A DNA stretch of 64,000 nucleotides from USCg-Taylor sp050740455 (GCA_050740455.1 JBOIDF010000005.1:29333-93332), one strand, 5' to 3'; counted from the stretch's first letter, positions 10,009 through 19,204 are shown. Notes: generated by a model from the sequence alone, not told the origin. Translations and numbers: made by a program.

Positions 10009-10377
10009 TCAGAGTACTTCAGGCGCCAACGAAATGATGCGCATAAACCGCTCGGTACGCAGCTCCCGCGTGACCGGGCCGAAAATCCGTGTGCCGATGG
10101 GTTGCAACTGCTTATCCAATAACACCGCGGCATTACCATCGAAGCGAATCACCGAACCGTCCGCTCGCCGCACTCCCTTTTTGGTACGCACGACCACCGC
10201 GTCATACACCTCGCCCTTTTTTACCTTGCCCCGAGGGATGGCCTCCTTGATCGTGACTTTTATGATATCGCCGACATAAGCATACCTGCGCTTTGACCCG
10301 CCCAAAACCTTTATACACATCAAGCGCCGCGCTCCGCTGTTGTCGGCCGCATCCAAATTCGACTGCATCTGTATCAT
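10009..10377 (-). CDS. rplN: 50S ribosomal protein L14
   Basis: The 122 residues begin MIQMQSNLDAADNSGARRLM and end with RIISLAPEVL, the highly conserved L14 frame. L14 forms an intersubunit bridge and is the docking point of the silencing factor RsfS. It opens the spc part of the cluster, 38 bases after rpsQ with no terminator visible. Confidence 0.99.
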   Translation of the reverse strand: MIQMQSNLDAADNSGARRLMCIKVLGGSKRRYAYVGDIIKVTIKEAIPRGKVKKGEVYDAVVVRTKKGVRRADGSVIRFDGNAAVLLDKQLQPIGTRIFGPVTRELRTERFMRIISLAPEVL

Positions 10378-10415
10378 CGCTCATTTCCCAAACGCGGCCA
10401 TGACAGCGACATGGT

Positions 10416-10682
10416 TCAAAGGTCCGCGGCACGCTGGATAAGCTTTTGAACGCGCCAGCTTTTCCGCTTCGAGATCGGCCGGCACTCTTCGATAGCCACC
10501 GTATCCCCTTGCTTACAGGCGCTGGCTTCGTCGTGGGCGAGTAACTTCGTCGAACGGCGTATGTATTTCTTGTACAAGGGGTGCAATACCTTGCGCTCGA
10601 CAAGCACGGCAACGGTTTTTCGCATCTTATCGCTGACCACCTGACCGATCAGGATCCGCGGGGCCTTTAACGGCTCATTCAT
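10416..10682 (-). CDS. rpsQ: 30S ribosomal protein S17
   Basis: S17 (88 residues) contains RILIGQVVSDKMRKTVAVLV and HPLYKKYIRRSTKLLAHDE, the OB-fold that binds helix 11 of 16S rRNA. Its start overlaps the rpmC stop by four bases, which indicates coupled translation. Confidence 0.99.
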   Translation of the reverse strand: MNEPLKAPRILIGQVVSDKMRKTVAVLVERKVLHPLYKKYIRRSTKLLAHDEASACKQGDTVAIEECRPISKRKSWRVQKLIQRAADL

Positions 10683-10882
10683 GCGGACTCGCCTTGCTTC
10701 AGCTCGTGAAGCACGGTCTTCACGCGGGCGATCTCCCGTCTCACGCCCTGGAGCCGGGTCGGCCTCACCGTTTGACCGCCGCCTTTTTGCATACGCAAAT
10801 TAAATTGCTCCCGCCGCAGGTCCAGTAATAGACTTTGCAGCTCGGCGGGTTGTTTTTTCCTCAGTTCGTTCGGCTGCATCAT
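10679..10882 (-). CDS. rpmC: 50S ribosomal protein L29
   Basis: The 67-residue coiled protein MMQPNELRKKQPAELQSLL is L29, located at the tunnel exit next to L23 where it helps dock SRP and trigger factor. It overlaps rplP upstream and rpsQ downstream by four bases each. The second methionine could also be the start. Confidence 0.98.
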   Translation of the reverse strand: MMQPNELRKKQPAELQSLLLDLRREQFNLRMQKGGGQTVRPTRLQGVRREIARVKTVLHELKQGESA

Positions 10883-11292
10883 AACAGCGTCCGACTCGTC
10901 ATCGTGGTATTCACGGGGAGTTTAGCCCCTGCTAATCGAAACGCCTCGCGCGCGATATCGGCAGGCACGCCTTCCACTTCGTACAGGACGCGGCCCGCTT
11001 GCACCGGCGCGACCCAATACTCCACGTTTCCCTTTCCTTTGCCTTGCCTGACTTCCAAGGGTTTGGTCGTGATGGGCTTGTCGGGGAACACTCGAATCCA
11101 CAGCTTGCCACCTCGCTTCACGTGGCGCGAAATCGCGCGCCGCGCCGCTTCCAACTGGCGCGCCGTGATGCGTCCCGCCGTGGTGGCTTTTAACCCATAC
11201 TCGCCAAAGCTTACGCGTAGGCCCGTGGTCGCAATACCGCGATTGCGGCCCTTTTGCTGCTTACGATACTTCGTTTGCTTAGGTTGAAGCAT
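10879..11292 (-). CDS. rplP: 50S ribosomal protein L16
   Basis: L16 (137 residues) begins MLQPKQTKYRKQQKGRNRG and includes RGGKLWIRVFPDKPITTKP. It organises the A-site side of the 23S rRNA. The RVF segment contains the arginine known to be hydroxylated by RoxA/YcfD in E. coli (Arg81 there). Confidence 0.99.
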   Translation of the reverse strand: MLQPKQTKYRKQQKGRNRGIATTGLRVSFGEYGLKATTAGRITARQLEAARRAISRHVKRGGKLWIRVFPDKPITTKPLEVRQGKGKGNVEYWVAPVQAGRVLYEVEGVPADIAREAFRLAGAKLPVNTTMTSRTLL

Positions 11293-11306
11293 AATCGCTT
11301 AGCCGA

Positions 11307-11984
11307 TTAACGAGGCAGGGCTCCGTCCACGCTCCGATCTTCGATCGGTGCCGCCCGATCTATCACCTCACCTTTGAAGATCCAAACCTTCACGCCTATC
11401 ACGCCGTAGGTCGTCTTGGCCTCCGCTAAACCGTAATCGATGTCCGCCCGCAAGGTGTGCAAGGGCACGCGCCCTTCCCGGTACCACTCGGAACGGGCGA
11501 TCTCCGCGCCGTTGAGCCTTCCGGCAACGTGGATCTTGATCCCCTGCGCCCCGAGCCTCATGGCGTTGGTCACCGCCCGTTTCATCGCCCGGCGGAACAT
11601 GATACGGCGCTCGAGCTGACCGGCGACACTCTCCGCAACCAGATAAGCATCCAGCTCTGGTTTACGGATCTCCTCGACGCTGATTTGCACCGGCACGCCC
11701 ATCAACCGCGACACTTGTTTGCGCAGCGACTCGATGTCTTCACCCTTTTTGCCGATGACGATACCGGGTCTGGCCGTATGAATAATGATGCGCGCATTGT
11801 TCGCCGGGCGTTCTATTTGGATGCGGCTGACCGAGGCCTGCCGCAGTTTCTTGCGCAAGAACTCGCGCACGGCGAGATCCATATTTAGATAATCCGCGTA
11901 CTTTTTCGAATCGACATACCATTTCGATGACCAGTCTTTGACGATCCCGAGCCGTATACCTGTTGGATGAACCTTCTGTCCCAT
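11307..11984 (-). CDS. rpsC: 30S ribosomal protein S3
   Basis: The 225-residue protein begins MGQKVHPTGIRLGIVKDWSS and has a KH domain with GIVIGKKGEDIESLRKQV, then the C-terminal domain ending in the YGVIGVKVWIFKGE strand. S3 forms part of the mRNA entry helicase site. It is 10 bases after rplV. Confidence 0.99.
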   Translation of the reverse strand: MGQKVHPTGIRLGIVKDWSSKWYVDSKKYADYLNMDLAVREFLRKKLRQASVSRIQIERPANNARIIIHTARPGIVIGKKGEDIESLRKQVSRLMGVPVQISVEEIRKPELDAYLVAESVAGQLERRIMFRRAMKRAVTNAMRLGAQGIKIHVAGRLNGAEIARSEWYREGRVPLHTLRADIDYGLAEAKTTYGVIGVKVWIFKGEVIDRAAPIEDRSVDGALPR

Positions 11985-11994
11985 GACTATCTCG

Positions 11995-12324
11995 TTACTC
12001 CGCGACGCGGACGGTGATGTGGCTGGTCCTTTTCATGAGTCGGTTGGCGCGCCCCCGGGCTCGAGCCACCACCCGCTTCATCATCGGCGCGCTATCAATC
12101 ATTATGGTTTCAACTTTAAGCGCATCGATGTCCGCGCCGTCATTGTGCTCCGCATTCGCAATCGCCGATTCTAGCACTTTCTTGATGATTCCCGCGGCCT
12201 TCTTACCGCTGAACGCCAATACGCTCAAGGCGCGATCCACCGGGAGGCCGCGGATTTGATCCGCAACCAGGCGCGCCTTTTGCGGAGACACCCGCACGAA
12301 CCGAAGTTTAGCTGCCGTTACCAT
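11995..12324 (-). CDS. rplV: 50S ribosomal protein L22
   Basis: L22 (109 residues) contains the LRFVRVSPQKARLVADQIRG start and the long beta hairpin ending KRVVARARGRANRLMKRTSH, which reaches into the exit tunnel at the macrolide-binding constriction. No deletion in the hairpin tip is obvious. Confidence 0.99.
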   Translation of the reverse strand: MVTAAKLRFVRVSPQKARLVADQIRGLPVDRALSVLAFSGKKAAGIIKKVLESAIANAEHNDGADIDALKVETIMIDSAPMMKRVVARARGRANRLMKRTSHITVRVAE

Positions 12325-12336
12325 GCTTGGCCGCTC

Positions 12337-12615
12337 TTACGGACTCTTGGCCTTGCGATCGGCCGAATGGCCGCGAAAGGTCCTCGTTACCGCAAACTCC
12401 CCGAGCTTATGTCCGACCATATTCTCGGTAATATAAACCGGCAGGTGCTGGCGTCCGTTATGGATGGCGATCGTGATCCCCACCATCTCCGGCGCCACCA
12501 CCGAGCGGCGCGACCAGGTCTTGATGGGCCGCTTGTCCTTGCTGTCGCGGGCCTTGGCGACCTTTGCGGCAAGGTGGTGATCTATGAAAGGCCCTTTTTT
12601 GAGTGAGCGTGGCAC
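12337..12615 (-). CDS. rpsS: 30S ribosomal protein S19
   Basis: S19 (92 residues) starts MPRSLKKGPFIDHHLAAKV and shows TWSRRSVVAPEMVGITIAIH. It sits in the 30S head with S13 and touches the A-site tRNA. It is 12 bases before rplV and 15 bases after rplB. Confidence 0.99.
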   Translation of the reverse strand: MPRSLKKGPFIDHHLAAKVAKARDSKDKRPIKTWSRRSVVAPEMVGITIAIHNGRQHLPVYITENMVGHKLGEFAVTRTFRGHSADRKAKSP

Positions 12616-12630
12616 GCGAGCCTCCGGACG

Positions 12631-13461
12631 CTACGTTGCCTTATGCCGATTGCGCACGATCATGCCGGTCGTCCGCTTGTTTTTCCGCGTCTTGTGGCCC
12701 TTGGTGGGCTGACCCCATGGGGTCACCGGGTGCCGCCCCCCGGAGCTCTTGCCTTCCCCGCCCCCATGCGGATGATCGACAGGATTCATGGCCACACCGC
12801 GCACCGTCGGGCGGATACCTCGCCAGCGCTTGGCGCCGGCTTTACCGAGCGAACGCAGGGCATGCGCATTGTTGCCAACTTCTCCAATGGTCGCCCGGCA
12901 ATCGAGAGCAACTTTCCGGACTTCCCCGGACCGCAGCCGCAAGGTCGCATGCCCCCCTTCCCGAGCGATCAGTTGTATCGTGGCGCCCGCGCTCCGGGCC
13001 AACTGAGCGCCTTTTCCGGGCCGTAGCTCCACGCAATGAATCGTCGTGCCGAGGGGAATGTTGCGCAAGGCCAACGAATTCCCCGGCTGAATCGCCGCCT
13101 CGCTCCCCGACATCAAACGCACGCCCGCTCGCACGTCTTTCGGTGCGACGATGTAACGGCGCTCGCCGTCCGCATACAGCAGCAAGGCGATATGGGCGCT
13201 GCGGTTCGGATCGTACTCGATGCGCTCAACGCGCGCCGGGATCCCGTCCTTACGGCGCTTAAAATCGATGATGCGGTAATGTTGCTTATGCCCGCCTCCC
13301 CGGTGGCGCACCGTAATTCGGCCGCTGTTGTTGCGTCCGGCCTTGCGTGTCTGTTTTTCAGTCAGCGGCCAATGAGGATCACCCTTGTGCAACCCGGGCG
13401 TCACTACCCGCACCACGCCGCGCGTACCCGCCGAGGTCGGTTTGAGCTGCTTCAATGCCAC
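12631..13461 (-). CDS. rplB: 50S ribosomal protein L2
   Basis: L2 (276 residues) contains the conserved SGRITVRHRGGGHKQHYR segment and the C-terminal VRGVAMNPVDHPHGGGEG loop, whose histidine lies close to the peptidyl transferase centre. L2 is essential for subunit joining. It lies between rplW and rpsS. Confidence 0.99.
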   Translation of the reverse strand: MALKQLKPTSAGTRGVVRVVTPGLHKGDPHWPLTEKQTRKAGRNNSGRITVRHRGGGHKQHYRIIDFKRRKDGIPARVERIEYDPNRSAHIALLLYADGERRYIVAPKDVRAGVRLMSGSEAAIQPGNSLALRNIPLGTTIHCVELRPGKGAQLARSAGATIQLIAREGGHATLRLRSGEVRKVALDCRATIGEVGNNAHALRSLGKAGAKRWRGIRPTVRGVAMNPVDHPHGGGEGKSSGGRHPVTPWGQPTKGHKTRKNKRTTGMIVRNRHKAT

Positions 13462-13467
13462 GGCGGC

Positions 13468-13764
13468 TTACTCCTTACCCACGAAATTGATGTCAAATCC
13501 GGGTTTGAGGCTGACATAGGCTTTCTTTATGGCCGAACGGCGTCCCCGCATGCGGCGATTCGCCTTAACTTTCCCCTTGATTGTGCACACCCTCACGCCT
13601 TCGACTTCGACCTTAAACATCAGCTCGACCGCTTGCTTGATCTCGGGTTTGGTCGCGTTTGGGATCACGCGAAATACGAACTGCCGGGCGCTGTCCGCAA
13701 GCCGCGTCGCTTTCTCCGAAACCCGGGGCTCGATGAGAACCTGCAGCAACCGCTCCTGATTCAT
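13468..13764 (-). CDS. rplW: 50S ribosomal protein L23
   Basis: L23 (98 residues) MNQERLLQVLIEPRVSEKAT has the FRVIPNATKPEIKQAVELMF core. It docks trigger factor and SRP at the tunnel exit. It overlaps rplD by four bases. Confidence 0.99.
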   Translation of the reverse strand: MNQERLLQVLIEPRVSEKATRLADSARQFVFRVIPNATKPEIKQAVELMFKVEVEGVRVCTIKGKVKANRRMRGRRSAIKKAYVSLKPGFDINFVGKE

Positions 13765-14381
13765 GCGAGCCGGGCTTCGACGAGCTTGAGGGCGTCTTGC
13801 GTCATAACCACCGCCTGGTGCTCGATCAAACGGACCGGATCGAGCGCACGCGCGCCGGTGACCTCGACGTGCGGGAGGTTCCTGGATGCCAGATCAAGAT
13901 TCCTTTCCTCTCGGTCGACGACGATTAATCCCGCCTCCAGACCCAAGACCTTGAGCCGCTCGATGAGCGCTTTCGTCTTGGGCATTTGCATCACTAATGC
14001 ATCCACGATCTTGAGTCTCCCTGTGCGAGCGAGCTCGGAGAGAATGGACCGCAATGCGCCCGCATACATTCTTCGATTGACCTTTTGCGCGTAATCTCTC
14101 GGCACCGCCGCAAAGGTGACCCCACCGCTGCGCCACAGCGGACTACGTGAGCTGCCGGCGCGAGCGTTTCCCGTACCCTTTTGTTTCCACGGCTTGCGGC
14201 CACCGCCCCGAACCTGCGCGCGGGACTTTTGGGCTTTGGTCCCGCTACGGCCCGCGGCGAGATAGGCCGTTACTACTTGATGCACGAGGGGCTCATTGTA
14301 TTTGGCGTTAAACAATCGCTCGGAAACGGCGACGCTACCGACCACGGCCCCGGTGTCGCCCGATTGGACCTGAAACTCCAT
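13761..14381 (-). CDS. rplD: 50S ribosomal protein L4
   Basis: L4 (206 residues) shows the tunnel-lining loop RGGGRKPWKQKGTGNARAGS. In E. coli L4 also represses its own S10 operon through a leader RNA; no such leader has room here because rpsJ follows tuf by only 46 bases. It starts one base after the rplC stop. Confidence 0.99.
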   Translation of the reverse strand: MEFQVQSGDTGAVVGSVAVSERLFNAKYNEPLVHQVVTAYLAAGRSGTKAQKSRAQVRGGGRKPWKQKGTGNARAGSSRSPLWRSGGVTFAAVPRDYAQKVNRRMYAGALRSILSELARTGRLKIVDALVMQMPKTKALIERLKVLGLEAGLIVVDREERNLDLASRNLPHVEVTGARALDPVRLIEHQAVVMTQDALKLVEARLA

Positions 14382-14382
14382 G

Positions 14383-15024
14383 CTAACGCCCCTTGACCGC
14401 TGGCCGGACGAGCAGATGGCCGCCGCGCGCGCCCGGCACGGCGCCCTTCACGAGCAGCAGGTTTCTCTCGGCATCGACGCGCACCACCTCCAGATTCGAG
14501 ACCGTGCGATTTACGTTACCCAGATGCCCCGGCATGTGCTTGCCCTTGAACACGCGGCCGGGAGTCTGACGCTGCCCGGTGGAACCAGGCGTGCGGTGCG
14601 CAAGCGAGTTACCGTGCGTGGCGTCGCCGGATCTAAAGTGATGCCGTTTGATCGTCCCGGCGAAGCCTTTCCCCTGTGTGGCACCGCTCACGTCGACCAT
14701 CTCGCCCGCTTTGAATACATCGACCTTGACTTCCTGGCCGACGCTGAGCGCCTCACCTTCGCTCCCTTCCAACCGGAACTCCCACAAACCCTGACCACTT
14801 TCGACACCTGCTTTTTTATAGATCCCGGCCAGCGCTTTACTAATTCGGTTCCGCTTTTGAGAACCTTTCGTTACTTGTATGGCGCGGTAGCCATCGCGCT
14901 CCAACGTCTTGACTTGGGTGATCCGGTTAGCGTCCGCGGCGATGACGGTCACCGGGATCGCCGCTCCCGCGTCGTTATAGATGCGCGTCATGCCGCATTT
15001 ACGCCCGATTATGCCCAATGCCAT
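14383..15024 (-). CDS. rplC: 50S ribosomal protein L3
   Basis: L3 (213 residues) begins MALGIIGRKCGMTRIYNDAG and contains the central extension QTPGRVFKGKHMPGHLGNVN. The glutamine of the PGSTGQRQTPGRV stretch matches the site methylated by PrmB in E. coli. It is five bases after rpsJ. Confidence 0.99.
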   Translation of the reverse strand: MALGIIGRKCGMTRIYNDAGAAIPVTVIAADANRITQVKTLERDGYRAIQVTKGSQKRNRISKALAGIYKKAGVESGQGLWEFRLEGSEGEALSVGQEVKVDVFKAGEMVDVSGATQGKGFAGTIKRHHFRSGDATHGNSLAHRTPGSTGQRQTPGRVFKGKHMPGHLGNVNRTVSNLEVVRVDAERNLLLVKGAVPGARGGHLLVRPAVKGR

Positions 15025-15029
15025 TCGCG

Positions 15030-15341
15030 TTAACTCAGCTTGATCTGGACATCGACGCCCGCCGCCAGATCGAGCTTCATCAGCGCATCCACGGTCTTGT
15101 CGGTGGGATTGACGATGTCGAGCAGGCGTTTGTGGGTGCGGATCTCGTACTGATCGCGGGCATCCTTGTCCACATGCGGTGAGATCAACACTGTAAAGCG
15201 TTCCATTTTTGTGGGCAAAGGGATCGGCCCTCTGATCTGGGCGCCCGTGCGCCGGGCAGTCTCGACAATCTCGCGCGTCGAGCGGTCGATCAACCGATGG
15301 TCGAAAGCCTTCAGACGGATACGGATGATTTGCTCGTTCAT
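15030..15341 (-). CDS. rpsJ: 30S ribosomal protein S10
   Basis: S10 (103 residues) includes RIRLKAFDHRLIDRSTREIV and the IRGPIPLPTKMERFTVL loop. Beyond the ribosome, S10 (NusE) joins NusB in antitermination of rRNA transcription. It follows tuf directly, so the S10 set appears to be read as a continuation of the str operon. Confidence 0.99.
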   Translation of the reverse strand: MNEQIIRIRLKAFDHRLIDRSTREIVETARRTGAQIRGPIPLPTKMERFTVLISPHVDKDARDQYEIRTHKRLLDIVNPTDKTVDALMKLDLAAGVDVQIKLS

Positions 15342-15385
15342 GGATGATTCATCTTGGGCCCGGTCTTAAGCATAGGCTCCCGTTT

Positions 15386-16604
15386 CGCTACTCGATGACC
15401 TTAGCGACGACGCCGGCCCCGACGGTGCGGCCCCCTTCGCGGATCGCAAACCTCACCCCCTCTTCCATCGCAATCGGCGCAATCAACTTCACCACCATCT
15501 TCACATTGTCCCCCGGCATCACCATCTCCACCCCCGAGGGTAACTCCACCGCCCCCGTCACATCGGTGGTCCGAAAATAAAACTGCGGCCGGTAATTGCT
15601 GAAAAACGGCGTGTGCCTCCCGCCCTCTTCCTTCGATAACACATAGACCTCGGCCTCAAAATGGGTGTGCGGCGTCACACTCCCCGGCTTGCATAAGACC
15701 TGGCCACGCTCCACCTCCTCGCGCTTGGTCCCCCGGAGCAATACCCCGACATTGTCCCCCGCCTGGCCTTCATCGAGGAGCTTGCGAAACATCTCCACCC
15801 CCGTGCAGACGGTCTTCTGCGTCTCCCGGATCCCCACAATCGCTACCTCCTCCCCGACCTTGACCCGCCCACGCTCCACCCGACCCGTCACCACCGTCCC
15901 GCGCCCGGAGATCGAAAAGACATCCTCAATCGGCATCAAAAACGGCTGATCCACCGCCCGCTCGGGCACCGGAATGTACTCATCCATCGCCGCCACCAGC
16001 TTCTCGATGGACTGCACCCCAAGCTCACTCCCCTCTCCCTCCAACGCCTTCAACGCACTCCCCACCACCACCGGCGTCTTCTCCCCGGGAAACTTGTAAC
16101 TCTCCAGTAACTCCCTGACCTCCATCTCCACTAATTCCAGCAACTCCGCATCATCCACCATGTCCGCCTTGTTCATGTACACCACCATGTAGGGCACCCC
16201 GACCTGACGCGCCAACAAAATGTGCTCGCGCGTCTGCGGCATCGGCCCATCGGCCGCACTCACCACTAATATCGCCCCATCCATCTGCGCCGCCCCCGTG
16301 ATCATGTTCTTCACATAATCCGCATGCCCCGGACAGTCCACATGCGCATAGTGCCGCTTCTCACTCTGGTACTCCACATGCGCCGTCGCTATCGTGATCC
16401 CCCTCGCCTTCTCCTCGGGGGCATTGTCGATCTGATCATAACCCTTCACCTCCCCACCAAACTTCTTCGACATCACCATCGTTAAGGCCGCCGTCAACGT
16501 CGTCTTCCCATGATCCACATGCCCTATCGTCCCTACATTCACATGCGGCTTCGTTCGCTGAAATTTCTCCTTGGACATAACTCGGGTCTCCGCTTTCGTT
16601 GGTC
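15386..16604 (-). repeat. tuf repeat tract, copy 1 (homogenised with 31631-32849)
   Basis: These 1,219 bases match 31631-32849 wherever I compared them. The match covers the whole tuf gene, two to three bases past its stop, and the 26-base leader. It stops two bases short of the fusA stop codon. This is what gene conversion between duplicate tuf genes leaves behind. Confidence 0.9.
15388..16578 (-). CDS. tufA: Elongation factor Tu, copy in str operon
   Basis: EF-Tu (396 residues) brings aminoacyl-tRNA to the ribosome as a GTPase. G motifs are visible: GHVDHGKTT, DCPGHADYVKNM and NKADMVDD. The protein is identical to the product of 31633-32823. Codon use is striking: the coding strand prefers G-ending codons (ACG, GTG, GCG, GGG, TTG) and uses ATA and AGG, unlike fusA and the ribosomal genes around it; the last 17 or so codons return to C-ending usage. 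It sits between fusA and rpsJ. Confidence 0.99.
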   Translation of the reverse strand: MSKEKFQRTKPHVNVGTIGHVDHGKTTLTAALTMVMSKKFGGEVKGYDQIDNAPEEKARGITIATAHVEYQSEKRHYAHVDCPGHADYVKNMITGAAQMDGAILVVSAADGPMPQTREHILLARQVGVPYMVVYMNKADMVDDAELLELVEMEVRELLESYKFPGEKTPVVVGSALKALEGEGSELGVQSIEKLVAAMDEYIPVPERAVDQPFLMPIEDVFSISGRGTVVTGRVERGRVKVGEEVAIVGIRETQKTVCTGVEMFRKLLDEGQAGDNVGVLLRGTKREEVERGQVLCKPGSVTPHTHFEAEVYVLSKEEGGRHTPFFSNYRPQFYFRTTDVTGAVELPSGVEMVMPGDNVKMVVKLIAPIAMEEGVRFAIREGGRTVGAGVVAKVIE

Positions 16605-16605
16605 G

Positions 16606-18705
16606 TTACCGGGCCTGCTTCGTCACGGCTTCCGCGATACTCGCCGGCGCCTCGCTATACTTTGCGAATTCCATCGTATAGGTGGCTCGTCCTTGGGTGG
16701 CGGAACGCAGATCGGTCGCATAACCGAACATTTCCGCCAGCGGCACCTCCGCGCGAACTATGCGGCCCGCGGGAGAATCCTCCGTACCCTGCAACACGCC
16801 TCGGCGGCGGTTCATATCCCCATTTACGGTCCCGAGGTATTCCTCGGGCGTCACGACCTCGACTTTCATTACCGGCTCCAAAAGCACGGGCTTACCGTGC
16901 GCCGCGCCGTTCTTAAACGCCATGGAGCCAGCGATCTTAAACGCCATTTCGCTCGAGTCGACTTCATGGAAAGACCCATCATAGACTATCGCCCTGATAT
17001 CTACGACCGGATATCCAGCCAGCACACCGTTACCCAACTGTTCGCGAATGCCTTTTTCAATTGCCGGAATGTACTCCCTGGGAATCGCACCGCCCACGAT
17101 CTCGTTCACGAATTCAAACCCTTCCCCCGGGGCCCTTGGCTCCAAGCGCAAGAGCACATGGCCGTATTGACCCCGGCCGCCCGACTGCCGAACGAACCTT
17201 CCTTCCGCCTTATCCACGATCTTGCGGATGGTTTCCCGGTAAGCCACCCGCGGTTTCCCGACGTTGGCCGCAACCTTGAACTCCCGCTTCATCCGCTCGA
17301 CGATGATCTCCAGGTGCAGCTCGCCCATGCCCGAGATAATCGTCTGACCGGACTCCTCGTCCGTATGCACACGGAAAGACGGATCCTCCGCGGCCAGCTT
17401 CGAGAGGGCCATACCCATCTTCTCTTGGTCGGCCTTGGTCTTCGGTTCCAATGCCACCGAGATGACAGGATCGGGGAACACCATCCGTTCTAAGGTGATG
17501 ATCTTGTTGACGGCGCACAAGGTATCGCCGGTCGTTACATCCTTGAGGCCCACCGCCGCCGCGATATCACCGGCCCGGACTTCCTTGATCTCTTCGCGGC
17601 TGTTGGCATGCATTTGCAGCAAGCGGCCGATGCGTTCCTTTTTGTTTTTTAGAGGGTTATACACGGTGTCGCCGCTTTGCAGCGCTCCCGAATAGACGCG
17701 AAAGAACGTCAGGGTGCCCACGAACGGGTCGGTCATGATCTTGAAGGCCAGCGCGGCATAAGGGGCATCATCCGAGGGCGGCCGGGTTTCCTGCGTCTTA
17801 CCGTCGTCCAATGTGCCTTCGATGGGCGGGACATCAACCGGCGCCGGGAGTAATTCGATGACCGCATCGAGGAGCGCCTGCACGCCCTTGTTTTTGAACG
17901 CCGAACCGCACAGCACGGGAACGATTTCGTTTCTAAGCGTCCGCATTCTCAGGCCACGATAAATGTCCTTCGGATCAAGCCCCCCCGCATCCAGGTACTT
18001 TTCCGTCAGATCCTCGCTCGCTTCGGCCGCTGCTTCCACCATTTTGTCACGCCACTCGGCACACAAGGCCTTCATCTCAGCGGGTATTTCGCGTTCCTCG
18101 TAGCGCGTCCCCTGCGACGATGGATCCCAATAAATGGCCTTCATCTTGATGAGATCGACCACGCCCTCGAACTTTTCTTCCGCACCGATCGGGATCTGGA
18201 CCGCCACCGCCGCGCTGCCCAGACGCTCGCGGATCTGCCGCACCACGCGCAGGAAATCGGCGCCCGCGCGGTCCATCTTATTAATAAATGCCAATCTCGG
18301 AACCGAATACTTGCTGGCTTGGCGCCACACAGTCTCGGACTGCGGCTCGACACCCCCAACGGCGCAAAAAACGCCCACCGCGCCATCGAGGACGCGTAGA
18401 GAGCGCTCGACTTCGATGGTAAAGTCGACGTGACCCGGGGTGTCGATGATATTGACCCGGTGCTCGGGGTACTGGTTACCCATACCGCGCCAGAAACACG
18501 TGGTCGCCGCCGCGGTGATCGTGATACCGCGTTCCTGCTCCTGCTCCATCCAGTCCATCACGGCGGCGCCGTCATGAACCTCGCCGATTTTATGCGACAC
18601 CCCGGTGTAGTAGAGGATACGCTCGGTCGTGGTCGTTTTACCGGCATCGATATGAGCCATGATGCCGATATTGCGGTAGCGTTCGATGGGGGTTAACCGG
18701 GGCAT
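16606..18705 (-). CDS. fusA: Elongation factor G
   Basis: EF-G (699 residues) drives translocation. The GTPase domain shows AHIDAGKTTTTERILYYTG, DTPGHVDF and NKMDRAGAD, followed by domains II-V ending in the C-terminal RGRATYTMEFAKYSEAP. Length is normal. It lies between rpsG and tuf with short gaps of 28 and 27 bases. Confidence 0.99.
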   Translation of the reverse strand: MPRLTPIERYRNIGIMAHIDAGKTTTTERILYYTGVSHKIGEVHDGAAVMDWMEQEQERGITITAAATTCFWRGMGNQYPEHRVNIIDTPGHVDFTIEVERSLRVLDGAVGVFCAVGGVEPQSETVWRQASKYSVPRLAFINKMDRAGADFLRVVRQIRERLGSAAVAVQIPIGAEEKFEGVVDLIKMKAIYWDPSSQGTRYEEREIPAEMKALCAEWRDKMVEAAAEASEDLTEKYLDAGGLDPKDIYRGLRMRTLRNEIVPVLCGSAFKNKGVQALLDAVIELLPAPVDVPPIEGTLDDGKTQETRPPSDDAPYAALAFKIMTDPFVGTLTFFRVYSGALQSGDTVYNPLKNKKERIGRLLQMHANSREEIKEVRAGDIAAAVGLKDVTTGDTLCAVNKIITLERMVFPDPVISVALEPKTKADQEKMGMALSKLAAEDPSFRVHTDEESGQTIISGMGELHLEIIVERMKREFKVAANVGKPRVAYRETIRKIVDKAEGRFVRQSGGRGQYGHVLLRLEPRAPGEGFEFVNEIVGGAIPREYIPAIEKGIREQLGNGVLAGYPVVDIRAIVYDGSFHEVDSSEMAFKIAGSMAFKNGAAHGKPVLLEPVMKVEVVTPEEYLGTVNGDMNRRRGVLQGTEDSPAGRIVRAEVPLAEMFGYATDLRSATQGRATYTMEFAKYSEAPASIAEAVTKQAR

Positions 18706-18733
18706 GATGAGACTCTGTCGCTACCAACGGGCG

Positions 18734-19204
18734 CTACCAGCGATAATGCGCGAAGGCGCGGTTGGCTTCCGCCATACGGTGAGTGTCTTCCCGCTTCTTA
18801 ACCGCCGTCCCTCGATTCTCAAAAGCCTCCAGAATCTCGGCGGCAAGCCTCGATCCGAAGGTCTTCTCGCCGCGCTTGTCCGAGGCATCGACCAGCCACC
18901 GCATCGCCAAGGTCGTACGGCGTTTGGCGCGCACCTCGACCGGCACTTGGTAGGTGGCGCCGCCGACGCGCCTCGACTTGACCTCAACGCGTGGCCGGAT
19001 GTTGTCAAGCGCTTGCTTGAACGCCGCTAAAGCATCGCTTTGCCCCTTGGCGGCCACTTGCTCCAAGGCTCCGTACACAATCCTTTCCGCGAGAGATTTC
19101 TTTCCCTGATTCATGACCATGTTTATAAATTTCGCAATCGTCTCATCGCCGTATTTCGGATCCGGCAAAATGACTCGTTGTTCAGCGACGCGTCTTCTAG
19201 ACAT
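18734..19204 (-). CDS. rpsG: 30S ribosomal protein S7
   Basis: S7 (156 residues) MSRRRVAEQRVILPDPKYGD nucleates the 30S head and lines the E site. The region KFINMVMNQGKKSLAERIVY and the C-terminal NRAFAHYRW are canonical for the short form. In E. coli S7 represses the str operon from the rpsL-rpsG gap, which is 37 bases here. Confidence 0.99.
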   Translation of the reverse strand: MSRRRVAEQRVILPDPKYGDETIAKFINMVMNQGKKSLAERIVYGALEQVAAKGQSDALAAFKQALDNIRPRVEVKSRRVGGATYQVPVEVRAKRRTTLAMRWLVDASDKRGEKTFGSRLAAEILEAFENRGTAVKKREDTHRMAEANRAFAHYRW

